A stretch of 64,000 bases of DNA from Solimonas variicoloris DSM 15731 (GTDB lineage: Bacteria; Pseudomonadota; Gammaproteobacteria; Nevskiales; Nevskiaceae), in assembly GCF_000382285.1 (NCBI RefSeq), contig NZ_KB907926.1:248001-312000 (forward strand), given 5' to 3'. Below are positions 8,939 to 17,271 of the stretch, piece after piece (positions within the stretch are counted from its first letter, which is position 1; every line of letters begins with the position of its first letter). Made by a program: the position numbers and the translations under genes. The notes under the pieces were generated by a model. It ran no database searches. It saw nothing but the letters and a program-made list of their open reading frames with translations, and was not told the origin of the DNA.

Positions 8939-9919
8939 TCACGCGCCGAGGCGCAGCAAATCGTTGAGGTCGGCCGAGAAGCCGGTCGCCGGCCGCGGCG
9001 CGCCGAACTCGTGGCCGACGCCGTCGTAACGGCCGCCGCGCGCGATCTCGCGGCCGTGGCCGGGCACGAACGCGGCGAACACCATGCCGGTCTGGTAGCG
9101 GTAGCCGCGCAGTTCGGCGAGATCGAGGTTGATCGGCAGCCGCGGCATCTCGTGGCGCAGTTCGGCGATCGTGTCGCCGAGCAGCGTCAGCGCCGCGACG
9201 ACGTCGCCGCGCTCGCCCTTGAGCAGTTCGCCGGCGCGCGCCAGCACGTCCTCGGGCGCGCCGTTGAGATCGATCAGCGCGCCCATCGTGCGCGCCACGC
9301 GCGGCTTGAGCTGGCGCGCCTGCGCGAACTCGGCGAGGTCGGGATGCGACTTGCGCTGCACGATGTCGAACAGCGCTGCCTCGCTGTCGGCGTCGAGGCC
9401 GAGCTTGGCGACCACGGCGCGATAGATGCCGACGTGGCCGAGGTCGAGGTGCACGTTGCGCACGCCGGCCAGCTTCAGCGTCTTGAGCATGACGCGCAGG
9501 ATCTCGAGATCCGCCGTCATGCCGGGCTCGCCGAAGATCTCGCAGCCGACCTGACGCGGCGAGCGCGGCCCGCCGAGGCTGTCGGGGCGCGAGCGCAGCA
9601 CGGTGCCGAGATAGCAGAGGCGCACGATCGCTTGGTCGCGATAGTGCCGCGCGGCGATGCGCGCCGCCTGCGGCGTCATGTCGGCGCGCAGGCCGAGCAG
9701 CCGGCCGGTCGCCGGATCGGTCAGCTTGAAAGTCTGCTGCTGAAGATCCTGGGCGGTGCCGGTCAGCAGCGCGTCGAGATGCTCGATCAGCGGCGGATGC
9801 ACCAGCTCGTAGCGGCTCTTGCGGTAGTAATCGAGCAGCTTGCGGCGCAGGTCTTCGAGCTGCCACGACACCGGCGGCAGCGCTTCCTCGACGCCGCTGG
9901 GCAGCATCCACTTCTTCAT
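8939..9919 (-). CDS. hisZ: ATP phosphoribosyltransferase regulatory subunit HisZ
   Basis: HisZ is a histidyl-tRNA synthetase paralogue that has lost aminoacylation and instead binds and regulates the short form of HisG at the first step of histidine synthesis. The 326-residue product has the class II fold: motif 2-like RLCYLGTVLR, GCEIFGEPGMTADLEIL, and a RGGRYDGVGHEFG motif near the C-terminus. It lacks the anticodon-binding domain of true HisRS (over 400 residues). An alternative start is Met5. E. coli has no hisZ, so this organism should encode a short-form HisG elsewhere. Confidence 0.93.
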   Translation of the reverse strand: MKKWMLPSGVEEALPPVSWQLEDLRRKLLDYYRKSRYELVHPPLIEHLDALLTGTAQDLQQQTFKLTDPATGRLLGLRADMTPQAARIAARHYRDQAIVRLCYLGTVLRSRPDSLGGPRSPRQVGCEIFGEPGMTADLEILRVMLKTLKLAGVRNVHLDLGHVGIYRAVVAKLGLDADSEAALFDIVQRKSHPDLAEFAQARQLKPRVARTMGALIDLNGAPEDVLARAGELLKGERGDVVAALTLLGDTIAELRHEMPRLPINLDLAELRGYRYQTGMVFAAFVPGHGREIARGGRYDGVGHEFGAPRPATGFSADLNDLLRLGA

Positions 9920-9935
9920 GTCGATTCTTGAAATC

Positions 9936-10127
9936 CTAGACGAACTGCAGGACGGCGAGGCCCGCGGCCATGCTGGCGAAGCCGATCATGCGCATGCTGC
10001 GGTTCTCGAGTTGCGCGATGGTGAACAGCGTGCGGCGCCACTGCGACGGCGCCGCGAACGGCATCAGCCCCTCGATCACCATCACCAGCGCCAGCGCGCG
10101 CAGCAGCTCCGTCCACTCGAAATTCAC
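9936..10127 (-). CDS. DUF2065 small membrane protein (YjeT family)
   Basis: This 63-residue protein has two hydrophobic segments (about 8-25 and 45-62) separated by a basic loop with WRRTLFTIAQLENRSMRMIG, the DUF2065 signature. The family is almost always found between hflC and hisZ/purA, but no biochemical function is established to my knowledge. The start is GTG and overlaps the hflC stop as GTGA, so it is coupled to the HflKC genes, hinting at a role beside that membrane complex. Confidence 0.88.
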   Translation of the reverse strand: MNFEWTELLRALALVMVIEGLMPFAAPSQWRRTLFTIAQLENRSMRMIGFASMAAGLAVLQFV

Positions 10128-10990
10128 GGCACGCCGTTCTTGAAGTACTTGAAGAACGGGCTGTCCGGCTGCAGGACCATGACGTCGCCCTGCCCGCCGA
10201 GGCTGTCGCGATAGACGTTCAGCGTACGGTAGAAGCTGTAGAACTCCGGATCCTGGCCGTAGGCCTTGGCGTAGATCTCCGCGGCGCGCGCATCGCCCAG
10301 ACCCTTGAGCTGCTCGGCCTGCTTGTAGGCGTTGGCGAGTGTCACCTGCGCTTCCTGATCGGCGGTCGCGCTGATCTTCTCGGCCTCCTCGGCACCCCGC
10401 GCGCGCAAGTCGGACGCCACGCGCGCGCGCTCGGCGCGCATGCGGTCGTAGACCGATTCGCTGACCGTCTGCGGCAGGTTGATCGACTTGATGCGCACGT
10501 CGATGACGCTGATGCCGAGATCCTTGACCTTGTCGACGACGCTCTCGCGCAGTGCCGAGGTGATCGCATTGCGCTCGTCGGACACCGCCTGCTGGATGGT
10601 GCGCGAGCCGAACTCGTCACGCAGGCCGCGGTTGACGATGCCGGCGAGGCGGTCCATCGCCACCAGTTCCTGGCCGCGCGTCGCGCGGTAGTAGGTCGCC
10701 GCATCGGAGATGCGCCACTTGACGTAGTAATCGACCTCGACGTTCTTCTTCTCGACCGTCAGGAAGTTCTCCGTCTGGTTGTCGAGCGTCAGCACGCGGC
10801 CGTCGAAGGTATCGACGCGCTGCACGAACGGCAGCTTCAGGTGCAGCCCGGGCTTGTAGCTTTCGCCCTTGAGCTCGCCGAACTGGAACAGCAGCGCGCG
10901 CTCGCGCTGGTCGACGATGAACACCGAGTTGGACACGGCCCACAGCACGAGGCCGGCGATCAGGATCGTCAGCAGAGTGGAGTTCTTCAT
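10124..10990 (-). CDS. hflC: HflC, SPFH protein of the HflKC complex
   Basis: HflC and HflK form a large cage anchored in the inner membrane that surrounds and modulates the FtsH protease. The 288-residue product has one N-terminal membrane segment (about 6-24), then the SPFH/band-7 domain (FIVDQRERALLFQFGE, KLPFVQRVDTFDGRVLTLD) and a long helical region rich in Ala/Glu. GGAG lies 6 bases before the ATG, which overlaps the hflK stop as ATGA. Confidence 0.96.
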   Translation of the reverse strand: MKNSTLLTILIAGLVLWAVSNSVFIVDQRERALLFQFGELKGESYKPGLHLKLPFVQRVDTFDGRVLTLDNQTENFLTVEKKNVEVDYYVKWRISDAATYYRATRGQELVAMDRLAGIVNRGLRDEFGSRTIQQAVSDERNAITSALRESVVDKVKDLGISVIDVRIKSINLPQTVSESVYDRMRAERARVASDLRARGAEEAEKISATADQEAQVTLANAYKQAEQLKGLGDARAAEIYAKAYGQDPEFYSFYRTLNVYRDSLGGQGDVMVLQPDSPFFKYFKNGVP

Positions 10991-12132
10991 TGGCGGCTCC
11001 GGTCGCGCGAACGCGAGCTGTCGCTGGAGGCACTGCCGCCATCGCTGCGCGGCACCGCCTGATAGGAACGCTGCGGAACTTCCGGCGCGGCCGCGGCGTT
11101 GCCCGGCGCATTCTTGAGGATCTGGTCGAGCGGCAGGTAGATCATCGGGCTGCCCTTGTCGACGTCGAGCAGCACCTTGCTCGAACCGCCGAGCACGCTC
11201 TGCATCATGTCGAGATAGAGACGCTCCTTGGTGACCTTCGGCGACTTCCGGTACTCGGCGACGAGCTGGTTGAAGCGCGCCGCATCACCCTCGGCCCTGG
11301 CGACCACCTGATCGCGATAGGCGGTGGCCTCGGCGATCTGACGCGCCGCGGCGCCACGTGCCTTCGGCAGGCGATCGTTGGCGTAGGCCTCGGCCTCGTT
11401 CTTGACGCGCTGCTGATCTTCGCGCGCCTTGATCGCGTCGGCGAAGGCGGCCTGCACGGGTTCCGGCGGCTGCGCCTGCTGCAGGTTGACTTCGGTCACC
11501 ACCAGACCGGCCTGGTACGCCTCCAGCCGCTCCTGCAGCAGACGCTTGGTTTCGTCGGCCACTTCCTCGCGGCCCTCGGTCAGGATGAAGTCCATCTCAC
11601 TCTGGCCAACGACTTCGCGCACCGCGGCCTTGAGCGCCTGCTTGAGCGTCAGGTCGGGTTCCGAGACCTGGAAGACGTAGTCGTCGACATTGGAGATGCG
11701 GTACTGCACCGACAGCTCGACGTCGATGATGTTCTCGTCCTTGGTCAGCATCGTCGCTTCCTCGCGCACCGAGCGCACGCCGGTGACGTTGACGATCTCG
11801 ACGTCCTCGATCGGCCACGGCAGGTGCCAGTGCGGACCCGGCCCGGTCGTACCGACGTGCTGGCCGAAGCGCAGCACCACGGCGCGCTCCTGCTCGTCGA
11901 CCACATAGATGCCGGAGCCCAGCCACAGCACCGCGATCAGCAGCGCGGCGACGCCGAACAGGCCGGACGGCATGCCCTTGCCGGCGCCCGGCGCGCCGGG
12001 GCCACCGCCTTTGCCGCCGAAGCGCTCCTTGAAACGCTTCAGCGCGTCGTCGAGCGGGTTCGGACTTTGGCCGCCGCGCTTCGGCCCCTGGTTCCACGGG
12101 TCGCGGCCGGGGCCGGGCTCATTCCAAGCCAT
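10987..12132 (-). CDS. hflK: HflK, SPFH protein of the HflKC complex
   Basis: HflK is the partner of HflC in the periplasm-facing cage that controls FtsH. I start it at the ATG at 12132 (MAWNEPGPGRDPW), which has AGGAG 8 bases upstream and matches the family start; the open frame upstream is non-coding. The 381 residues contain a Gly/Pro-rich cytoplasmic N-terminus, a membrane segment (about 60-80), the SPFH domain with VVDEQERAVVLRFGQ, a helical region with Ala/Glu repeats, and a low-complexity Ser/Arg tail. Confidence 0.96.
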   Translation of the reverse strand: MAWNEPGPGRDPWNQGPKRGGQSPNPLDDALKRFKERFGGKGGGPGAPGAGKGMPSGLFGVAALLIAVLWLGSGIYVVDEQERAVVLRFGQHVGTTGPGPHWHLPWPIEDVEIVNVTGVRSVREEATMLTKDENIIDVELSVQYRISNVDDYVFQVSEPDLTLKQALKAAVREVVGQSEMDFILTEGREEVADETKRLLQERLEAYQAGLVVTEVNLQQAQPPEPVQAAFADAIKAREDQQRVKNEAEAYANDRLPKARGAAARQIAEATAYRDQVVARAEGDAARFNQLVAEYRKSPKVTKERLYLDMMQSVLGGSSKVLLDVDKGSPMIYLPLDQILKNAPGNAAAAPEVPQRSYQAVPRSDGGSASSDSSRSRDRSRQ

Positions 12133-12268
12133 TGACTGACTCCTACCTGGTATTCGTGCAGACGTCCGCAATGGATACGGCGGACGGGACTTGTCGGCAT
12201 GCCCGACGGGATACCCGGCGGCCCTTGCCTGCTTTGCGATTGCGCAGTCTCCTGGCGAGCCGCAAATT

Positions 12269-13582
12269 TTAGGGAGATAGCTCCCATTCCTCAACGACAT
12301 GCGGCGACGGCGGCGGCAAAACCCCGGCTGCCGCACACAATCCGCGCAGGCGTTCGTAGGGCATGGCCACGCGCAGATGGAAATTGCCCTGCTCGTCGAC
12401 CGCCTCGGCGCGGATCGCGTGATGGGTGAACAGCTGCGCCCGCAGCCGCGCCGCCGACGGCGGCAGAACCAGCTCCTGCTCCTGCAGCGCCGGCTGCAGG
12501 CGCTCGGCGATCGCCTCGCGCAGCAGCTCGAGACCCAGCCCCTGGCGCGCCGACACGTAGACGCGCGACGGCCGGCCTTCCTCGTCGCGCTCGATGCGCG
12601 GTGTTTCGTCCTCGCGCAGGTCGATCTTGTTGAAAACCTGCAGGCGCGGCACCTCGTCGGCGCCGATCTCGCCCAACACTTCCTCGACCTGCCGGATGCG
12701 GCTCGTGCGCTCGGGGTCAGCGGCGTCGACCACGTGCAGCAGCAGCGAGGCGTCGCGCGCTTCCTCGAGCGTGGCGCGGAACGCCGCGATCAGATCGTGC
12801 GGCAGGTCGCGGATGAAGCCGACGGTGTCGGCGAGCAGCACGGTTTCGCCGGTCTTCACCGCCAGACGCCGCACCGTGGTGTCGAGCGTCGCGAACAGCT
12901 GGCTCGACGCAAACGTGGCGTCGCCGGTCAGGGCGTTGAACAGCGTCGACTTGCCGGCATTGGTGTAGCCGACCAGCGATACCGTCGGCACGTCGTTGCG
13001 CATGCGCGCGGCGCGGCTCTGCGCGCGGCGCCCGCGCACCGCCTCCAGATGCCGCTTGAGCGTGCCGATGCGCTCGCGGATCAGGCGGCGATCCATTTCG
13101 AGCTGGGTTTCGCCGGGGCCGCGCAGGCCGATGCCGCCGCCGCGCTGGCGCTCCAGATGCGTCCAGCCGCGCACGAGGCGCGTGGCAACGTGGTTGAGCT
13201 GCGCCAGTTCGACCTGCAGCTTGCCCTCGTGCGAGCGGGCGCGGGTCGCGAAGATATCGAGGATCAGGCCGGCGCGGTCGAGCACGCGGGCCTTGACGAT
13301 CTTCTCGAGATTGCGCTCCTGGCTCGGCGACAGCGCGTGGTTGAAGATCACCAGCTCGGCGCCGCTCGCGGCGACCGCGTCGGCGATTTCCTGGGCCTTG
13401 CCGGAACCGACGAACAGGCCGGGATCGGGATCGCGGCGCGAGCCGCCGATGACGTCGATGATCTCGGCGCCGGCCGAACGCGCCAGCTCGATGAATTCCT
13501 GGCGGTCGGACTCGAAGTCGGCACCGGGGAACTCGAGATGCACCAGCAGGGCCTTCTGGCCTGCTTTCGGTCGCTCAAACAT
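12269..13582 (-). CDS. hflX: GTPase HflX, ribosome rescue/splitting factor
   Basis: HflX is an OBG-HflX family GTPase that binds the 50S subunit and splits stalled 70S ribosomes under stress. The 437-residue protein has the N-terminal HflX domain with GLFVGSGKAQEIAD, the glycine-rich linker GGGIGLRGPGETQLE (about 145-160), then the GTPase domain with G1 GYTNAGKST, G3 DTVGF and G4 NKID, and a C-terminal ferredoxin-like part. It follows hfq by 170 bp that contain two strong hairpins, and precedes hflK by 136 bp. Confidence 0.96.
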   Translation of the reverse strand: MFERPKAGQKALLVHLEFPGADFESDRQEFIELARSAGAEIIDVIGGSRRDPDPGLFVGSGKAQEIADAVAASGAELVIFNHALSPSQERNLEKIVKARVLDRAGLILDIFATRARSHEGKLQVELAQLNHVATRLVRGWTHLERQRGGGIGLRGPGETQLEMDRRLIRERIGTLKRHLEAVRGRRAQSRAARMRNDVPTVSLVGYTNAGKSTLFNALTGDATFASSQLFATLDTTVRRLAVKTGETVLLADTVGFIRDLPHDLIAAFRATLEEARDASLLLHVVDAADPERTSRIRQVEEVLGEIGADEVPRLQVFNKIDLREDETPRIERDEEGRPSRVYVSARQGLGLELLREAIAERLQPALQEQELVLPPSAARLRAQLFTHHAIRAEAVDEQGNFHLRVAMPYERLRGLCAAAGVLPPPSPHVVEEWELSP

Positions 13583-13663
13583 GGCGCCGGAATCTCAGTG
13601 CGCCAGCGGCGCGGCCGGGCCACGTCCGCTGCGGCGTGGCGCTGTGCGGGCCGGCAAGGGAGC

Positions 13664-13725
13664 CGTCACGGCATGCACCGTGACGCCGGCGCGACACGCG
13701 ACCGCCGCCGGACAACCGGCGGCGG
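13664..13725 (-). terminator. two GC-rich hairpins between hfq and hflX
   Basis: Two perfect dyads lie here. An 8-bp stem at 13664-13671/13678-13685 encloses a 6-base loop. A 10-bp stem at 13702-13711/13716-13725 encloses a 4-base loop. Neither is followed by a T run on the minus strand, so I read them as a weak or Rho-assisted terminator or an mRNA-processing site between hfq and hflX rather than a strict end. Confidence 0.4.
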
Positions 13726-13752
13726 CGCTGGGGGAAGCGGAAGGTAATGCGG

Positions 13753-14013
13753 TCAAGCGGCGGGAGTCTCCGCGGCATCGCCGCCTTCGCCTTCCGCGTC
13801 GTAGATGCGCACGGCGCGCGCCGGCACGACGGTCGAGATAGCGTGCTTGTAGACCATCTGGCTGACGCTGTTGCGAAGCAGCACGACGAACGAGTCGAAG
13901 GATTCGATCTGGCCCTGCAGCTTGATGCCGTTGACGAGATAAATGGAAACCGGGATGCGTTCTTTGCGCAGGGCGTTCAGAAACGGTTCTTGTAGCGTAT
14001 GACCTTTCGACAT
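13753..14013 (-). CDS. hfq: RNA chaperone Hfq
   Basis: Hfq is the hexameric Sm-like protein that pairs small RNAs with mRNA targets. The 86 residues contain the Sm1 motif ([38 protein letters not shown]) and the Sm2 motif with YKHAIST, including the proximal-face YKH triad. The C-terminal tail is short and acidic ([14 protein letters not shown]), unlike the longer tail of E. coli. It follows miaA by 71 bp, the usual miaA-hfq-hflX order. Confidence 0.97.
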   Translation of the reverse strand: MSKGHTLQEPFLNALRKERIPVSIYLVNGIKLQGQIESFDSFVVLLRNSVSQMVYKHAISTVVPARAVRIYDAEGEGGDAAETPAA

Positions 14014-14084
14014 CGGATTTTCCCTATTGTGTACCCGGACTTACGTGGCCCGGCCGTGGTTATCGCAGGCCAGTGTAGCACTGC

Positions 14085-15041
14085 TCACGAGCCTGCGCTG
14101 TCGTCCGTGGCGGCGTGCAGCGCGAGTGCCTTCTCTATGAGGTCGGGTTGCGCCGGATCAAGCCAGACCAGCCCGGATTCGGAGCGCAGCCAGGTCAGCT
14201 GGCGCTTGGCGAACTGGCGGGTCGCGGCAATGCCGCGCCGGACCGCCTCGTCGAGCGGATAGTCGCCGGCCAGATGACCCCAGAGCTGCCGGTAACCGAC
14301 CGCGCGGATCGACGGCAGTTCCGGATGCAGATCGCCGCGCCGGTACAGGGCCGCGACCTCGTCGAGAAAGCCGGCCGCCATCATGTCGTGGAAGCGCCGT
14401 TCGATTCGCGCGTGCAGTTCGGCGCGCGCCGGCGGATTCAGCGCCAGCTTGAGCCAGCGCTCGCCGCCGCCGTCCGGTTTGGACTGCGCGTAGAAGGCGC
14501 TCGGCGCCATGCCGCTCAGCTCGGCGATCTCCAGCGCCCGCTGGATGCGCTGCTGGTCGTTCGGATGCAAGCGCGCCGCGGTCGGCGGATCGAGCGCCGC
14601 CAGGCGCGCGTGCAGCGCCGGCCAGCCGAGCCGGGCCGCTTCGGCTTCGAGCCGGGCGCGCAGCTGCGGATCGGCGGACGGCAGCGCGCTGAGGCCCTGG
14701 GTCAGCGCCCGGAAGTAGAGCATCGTGCCGCCGACCAGCAGCGGCACGCGGCCGCGGCCGCGGATCTCGCCGATCAGGCGCCGCGCATCCTCGGCGAAGC
14801 GCGCCGCCGAGTACGGCTCGGCCGGGTCAAGAATGTCGATCAGGTGATGCGGCACGTCCGCCCGCATCGCCGCATCGGGCTTGGCCGAGCCGATGTCCAG
14901 GCCGCGATAGACGAGCGCCGAGTCGACCGAGACGATCTCGACCGGCAGGCGCTCGGCCAGCGCCAGCGCCAGCGCCGTCTTGCCCGACGCGGTCGGGCCC
15001 ATCAGCAGGATGACGGGTGCGGAATCGTCGGGAGACGCCAT
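14085..15041 (-). CDS. miaA: tRNA dimethylallyltransferase MiaA
   Basis: MiaA adds a dimethylallyl group to N6 of adenosine-37 in tRNAs reading UNN codons. The 318-residue protein has the P-loop [11 protein letters not shown] (about 15-25), the [16 protein letters not shown] motif, [11 protein letters not shown], and [13 protein letters not shown]. The region [20 protein letters not shown] and [12 protein letters not shown] follow in the tRNA-binding part. The length fits the family. Confidence 0.96.
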   Translation of the reverse strand: MASPDDSAPVILLMGPTASGKTALALALAERLPVEIVSVDSALVYRGLDIGSAKPDAAMRADVPHHLIDILDPAEPYSAARFAEDARRLIGEIRGRGRVPLLVGGTMLYFRALTQGLSALPSADPQLRARLEAEAARLGWPALHARLAALDPPTAARLHPNDQQRIQRALEIAELSGMAPSAFYAQSKPDGGGERWLKLALNPPARAELHARIERRFHDMMAAGFLDEVAALYRRGDLHPELPSIRAVGYRQLWGHLAGDYPLDEAVRRGIAATRQFAKRQLTWLRSESGLVWLDPAQPDLIEKALALHAATDDSAGS

Positions 15042-15080
15042 AGGTGCGTAGTGTACGGGCGCGCTGTCCGGCTGCGGCAG

Positions 15081-16115
15081 CTACGGCTCGGCGCCGCCGC
15101 GCCCGGCGCCGCCCGGCGGCAGGCTCTCCAGCGCCCGCGCGCGTTCGAGCAGCGCTGGATGCGAATCGAGCAGCCCGTCGAGCGGATCGTCACCGCCCTG
15201 CCCGCGCCGCGCATCGAGCTTGCGCAGCAGCGCGCCGAGCCGCGCCGGCGCGATGCCGTTGCCGCGCATCAGCGCCGCCGCGTAGCGATCGGCTTCGGTC
15301 TCGAAGGCGCGCGAATAGCGCGCCTGCATCAGCACGGTCGGCGCCGTCGCCAGCACGGTGCTGACGTCGCCGAACCACCATGCCGCGAGCACGCCGATCG
15401 CCGAGTTCTGCGCGATCAGGCGCAGACCGTGGCGATGATGCACGTGCCCGAGCTCGTGCGCGATGACGCCGAGGATCTGTGCGTCGTCATCGGCCAGCGC
15501 CACCAGTTCGTCGAGCAGCACGACCGTGCCGTCCGGCAGCGCGAATGCGTTCGGGCCGAGATCGGGGGCGCTGCGAAACTCCAGCCGGTAGACCGGCTGC
15601 GAACCGTCGGGCGCGCGCAAGGCCTCGGCGGCGCCGGTCAGATCGGCGGCGCGCGTCGGATCGAGCGTCGATTTGTGCAGCAGATGGCGGTCGAGCAGGT
15701 CCAGGCTCTGTTCGGACAGGACCCGCGTCATGCGCTCCGGCATCGTGTCGGCGATCCACTGCGCACCGCGCGGCACGCCCCAGATCAGCGTCGCCGCGGC
15801 GACCAGCGCGATCGCGACGACCGCCAGCGCGACGATCTTCCCGTCGGCCTCGGCACGATGCAGCCAGCCGCGCCCCAGCGGCGTGCGCCGCAGCATCGCC
15901 TCCAGCGCCGCGTGGTCGCGCAGCTCGCAGGACGCGCCGTCGGCAAACGCGATCGTGCGCGGCGCGCGACCGACGCGCGCCGTCAGGCGCAGCGCGGCAA
16001 GCGGCTCGCGGCGCTCGATGCCGTCGCCGGAGACGCACAGGCGGTCGCCGTCGAGCGCGACGCGCACGGCATGGCCGCGCGCGCGGCGTCCGTCGAAGTA
16101 GACGGCGTCGAGCAT
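15081..16115 (-). CDS. M48-family membrane metallopeptidase
   Basis: This is a zinc peptidase of the M48 (Ste24/HtpX-like) family. An N-terminal region of about 90 residues precedes a membrane segment (about 96-113). The catalytic motif HELGHVHHRH follows (HELGH near residue 220), with the third zinc ligand in the FETEADRYAA segment (about 270). The SHPALLERA motif near the C-terminus is also typical. It lies 6 bp behind a DUF898 gene; this pair recurs in proteobacteria, so the peptidase probably works with that membrane protein in envelope upkeep. The substrate is unknown. Confidence 0.88.
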   Translation of the reverse strand: MLDAVYFDGRRARGHAVRVALDGDRLCVSGDGIERREPLAALRLTARVGRAPRTIAFADGASCELRDHAALEAMLRRTPLGRGWLHRAEADGKIVALAVVAIALVAAATLIWGVPRGAQWIADTMPERMTRVLSEQSLDLLDRHLLHKSTLDPTRAADLTGAAEALRAPDGSQPVYRLEFRSAPDLGPNAFALPDGTVVLLDELVALADDDAQILGVIAHELGHVHHRHGLRLIAQNSAIGVLAAWWFGDVSTVLATAPTVLMQARYSRAFETEADRYAAALMRGNGIAPARLGALLRKLDARRGQGGDDPLDGLLDSHPALLERARALESLPPGGAGRGGAEP

Positions 16116-16121
16116 GGCCCT

Positions 16122-17180
16122 TCAGAGCCCGATGTCGATATCGAAGATCTCGGCGGTTTCCTCGCCGAGCGCAGCAACCTCGGCACCGGCATCGGCGACG
16201 ATGGCGTCGAGCGAGCCTTCGACCTGCAGGCTCGTGCAGCTCGCGCGATAGCGCGCGACACGCACCGCCGCCCACGGCATGAACAGACCGAGTGTCAGGG
16301 CGACGAGCACGACGTTGGTCACCGTGATCCAGAGCAGGCGCCAGCCGGAGACGCGGCTGACGAAACGATGCGGACCAAGCGCCGTGTGATTCCAGATCAG
16401 GTTCTGGATCGCCGCCTGAAACAGCGGGCCGAGCACCAGCGCGCCGACCATGAACACGGCGAGAAAGCCGAAGCCGGCGGCCGCCACCGCCTCCGGATCG
16501 GGCTTGCCGCCGGCCTTCGCACTGGCCGACAGGCCGATGATCGGCACGAACGCGAGCGCAAACAGCACCGTGAAGCCGACCATGAACGGCAGATAGGTCC
16601 GGTAAAAGCGCCCGACGCCGGCGCTGAACGAAAACGCGCTGCCGCCGAAATAGGCATTGCCGTGCTGATAGCGCTTGAGACGCTGGTGGAACAGCGGCGC
16701 GGCCAGATAGGCGGTGAAGAACATCAGCGCGCCGTAGCCGAGAAACACGCCGTAGGCGCCGACCAGCGAACCGCGGAAGCTGAAGCGCAGACCGCGATAG
16801 CTGCTGTAGTGCGCGCGAAAGCGAAAGGCGTTGCGCAACAGCCAGGGCAGCACCAGCGCGATCAGCCCCAGCGCGACCGCCGTCCACACCGATAGATAGG
16901 TGGTCGCGAAGTGATAGATCAATAGCAGGCCGAGCGCGACCAGTCGTCCTTTGAGGATCGACCAGGGTTTGCCGTGGTAGTCGAACGGCGCGCCGGCCAG
17001 TTCGGTGTTGCGATAGAAGTACTGCAGGCGCCGGACTTTCGCCCACGGCGAATAAAGCCCCAGCGTGAGCAGCGTCAACAGCAGGTTGACGATCCAGATG
17101 CCGAAGTATTCGCCACCGGAACCATTGAAACGGAACGGCTCGGGCTGCACCGGCGGCGCCGGCGTCGGTTCGCTGTCCAT
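16122..17180 (-). CDS. DUF898 (YjgN-family) multi-pass membrane protein
   Basis: I start this at the ATG at 17180, preceded by a G-rich run; a GTG 15 codons earlier is possible. The 352 residues contain repeated hydrophobic segments, with two copies of the DUF898 pattern (FRFNGSGGEYFGIWIVNLLLT near the N-terminus and a second LWITVTNVVLVALTLGLFMPWAAVRVARY near 285). Family function is not established. The gene is coupled to the M48 peptidase downstream. Expression control is not visible in the 91 bp before it. Confidence 0.85.
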   Translation of the reverse strand: MDSEPTPAPPVQPEPFRFNGSGGEYFGIWIVNLLLTLLTLGLYSPWAKVRRLQYFYRNTELAGAPFDYHGKPWSILKGRLVALGLLLIYHFATTYLSVWTAVALGLIALVLPWLLRNAFRFRAHYSSYRGLRFSFRGSLVGAYGVFLGYGALMFFTAYLAAPLFHQRLKRYQHGNAYFGGSAFSFSAGVGRFYRTYLPFMVGFTVLFALAFVPIIGLSASAKAGGKPDPEAVAAAGFGFLAVFMVGALVLGPLFQAAIQNLIWNHTALGPHRFVSRVSGWRLLWITVTNVVLVALTLGLFMPWAAVRVARYRASCTSLQVEGSLDAIVADAGAEVAALGEETAEIFDIDIGL

Positions 17181-17271
17181 ATCCCCCCCGGGATCGAAGT
17201 CATCGGAGTCGATGAATGCCTGCACGCCCGCGCGGCGCCCACGGCCACTTCGAGGATAAACAAACGGACGC

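Noticed and set aside
14115-16895. 926-codon plus-strand frame opposite miaA, the M48 peptidase and the DUF898 gene
   Set aside because: It spans three well-supported genes on the other strand and has a composition (Arg, Gln, His) typical of antisense shadows.
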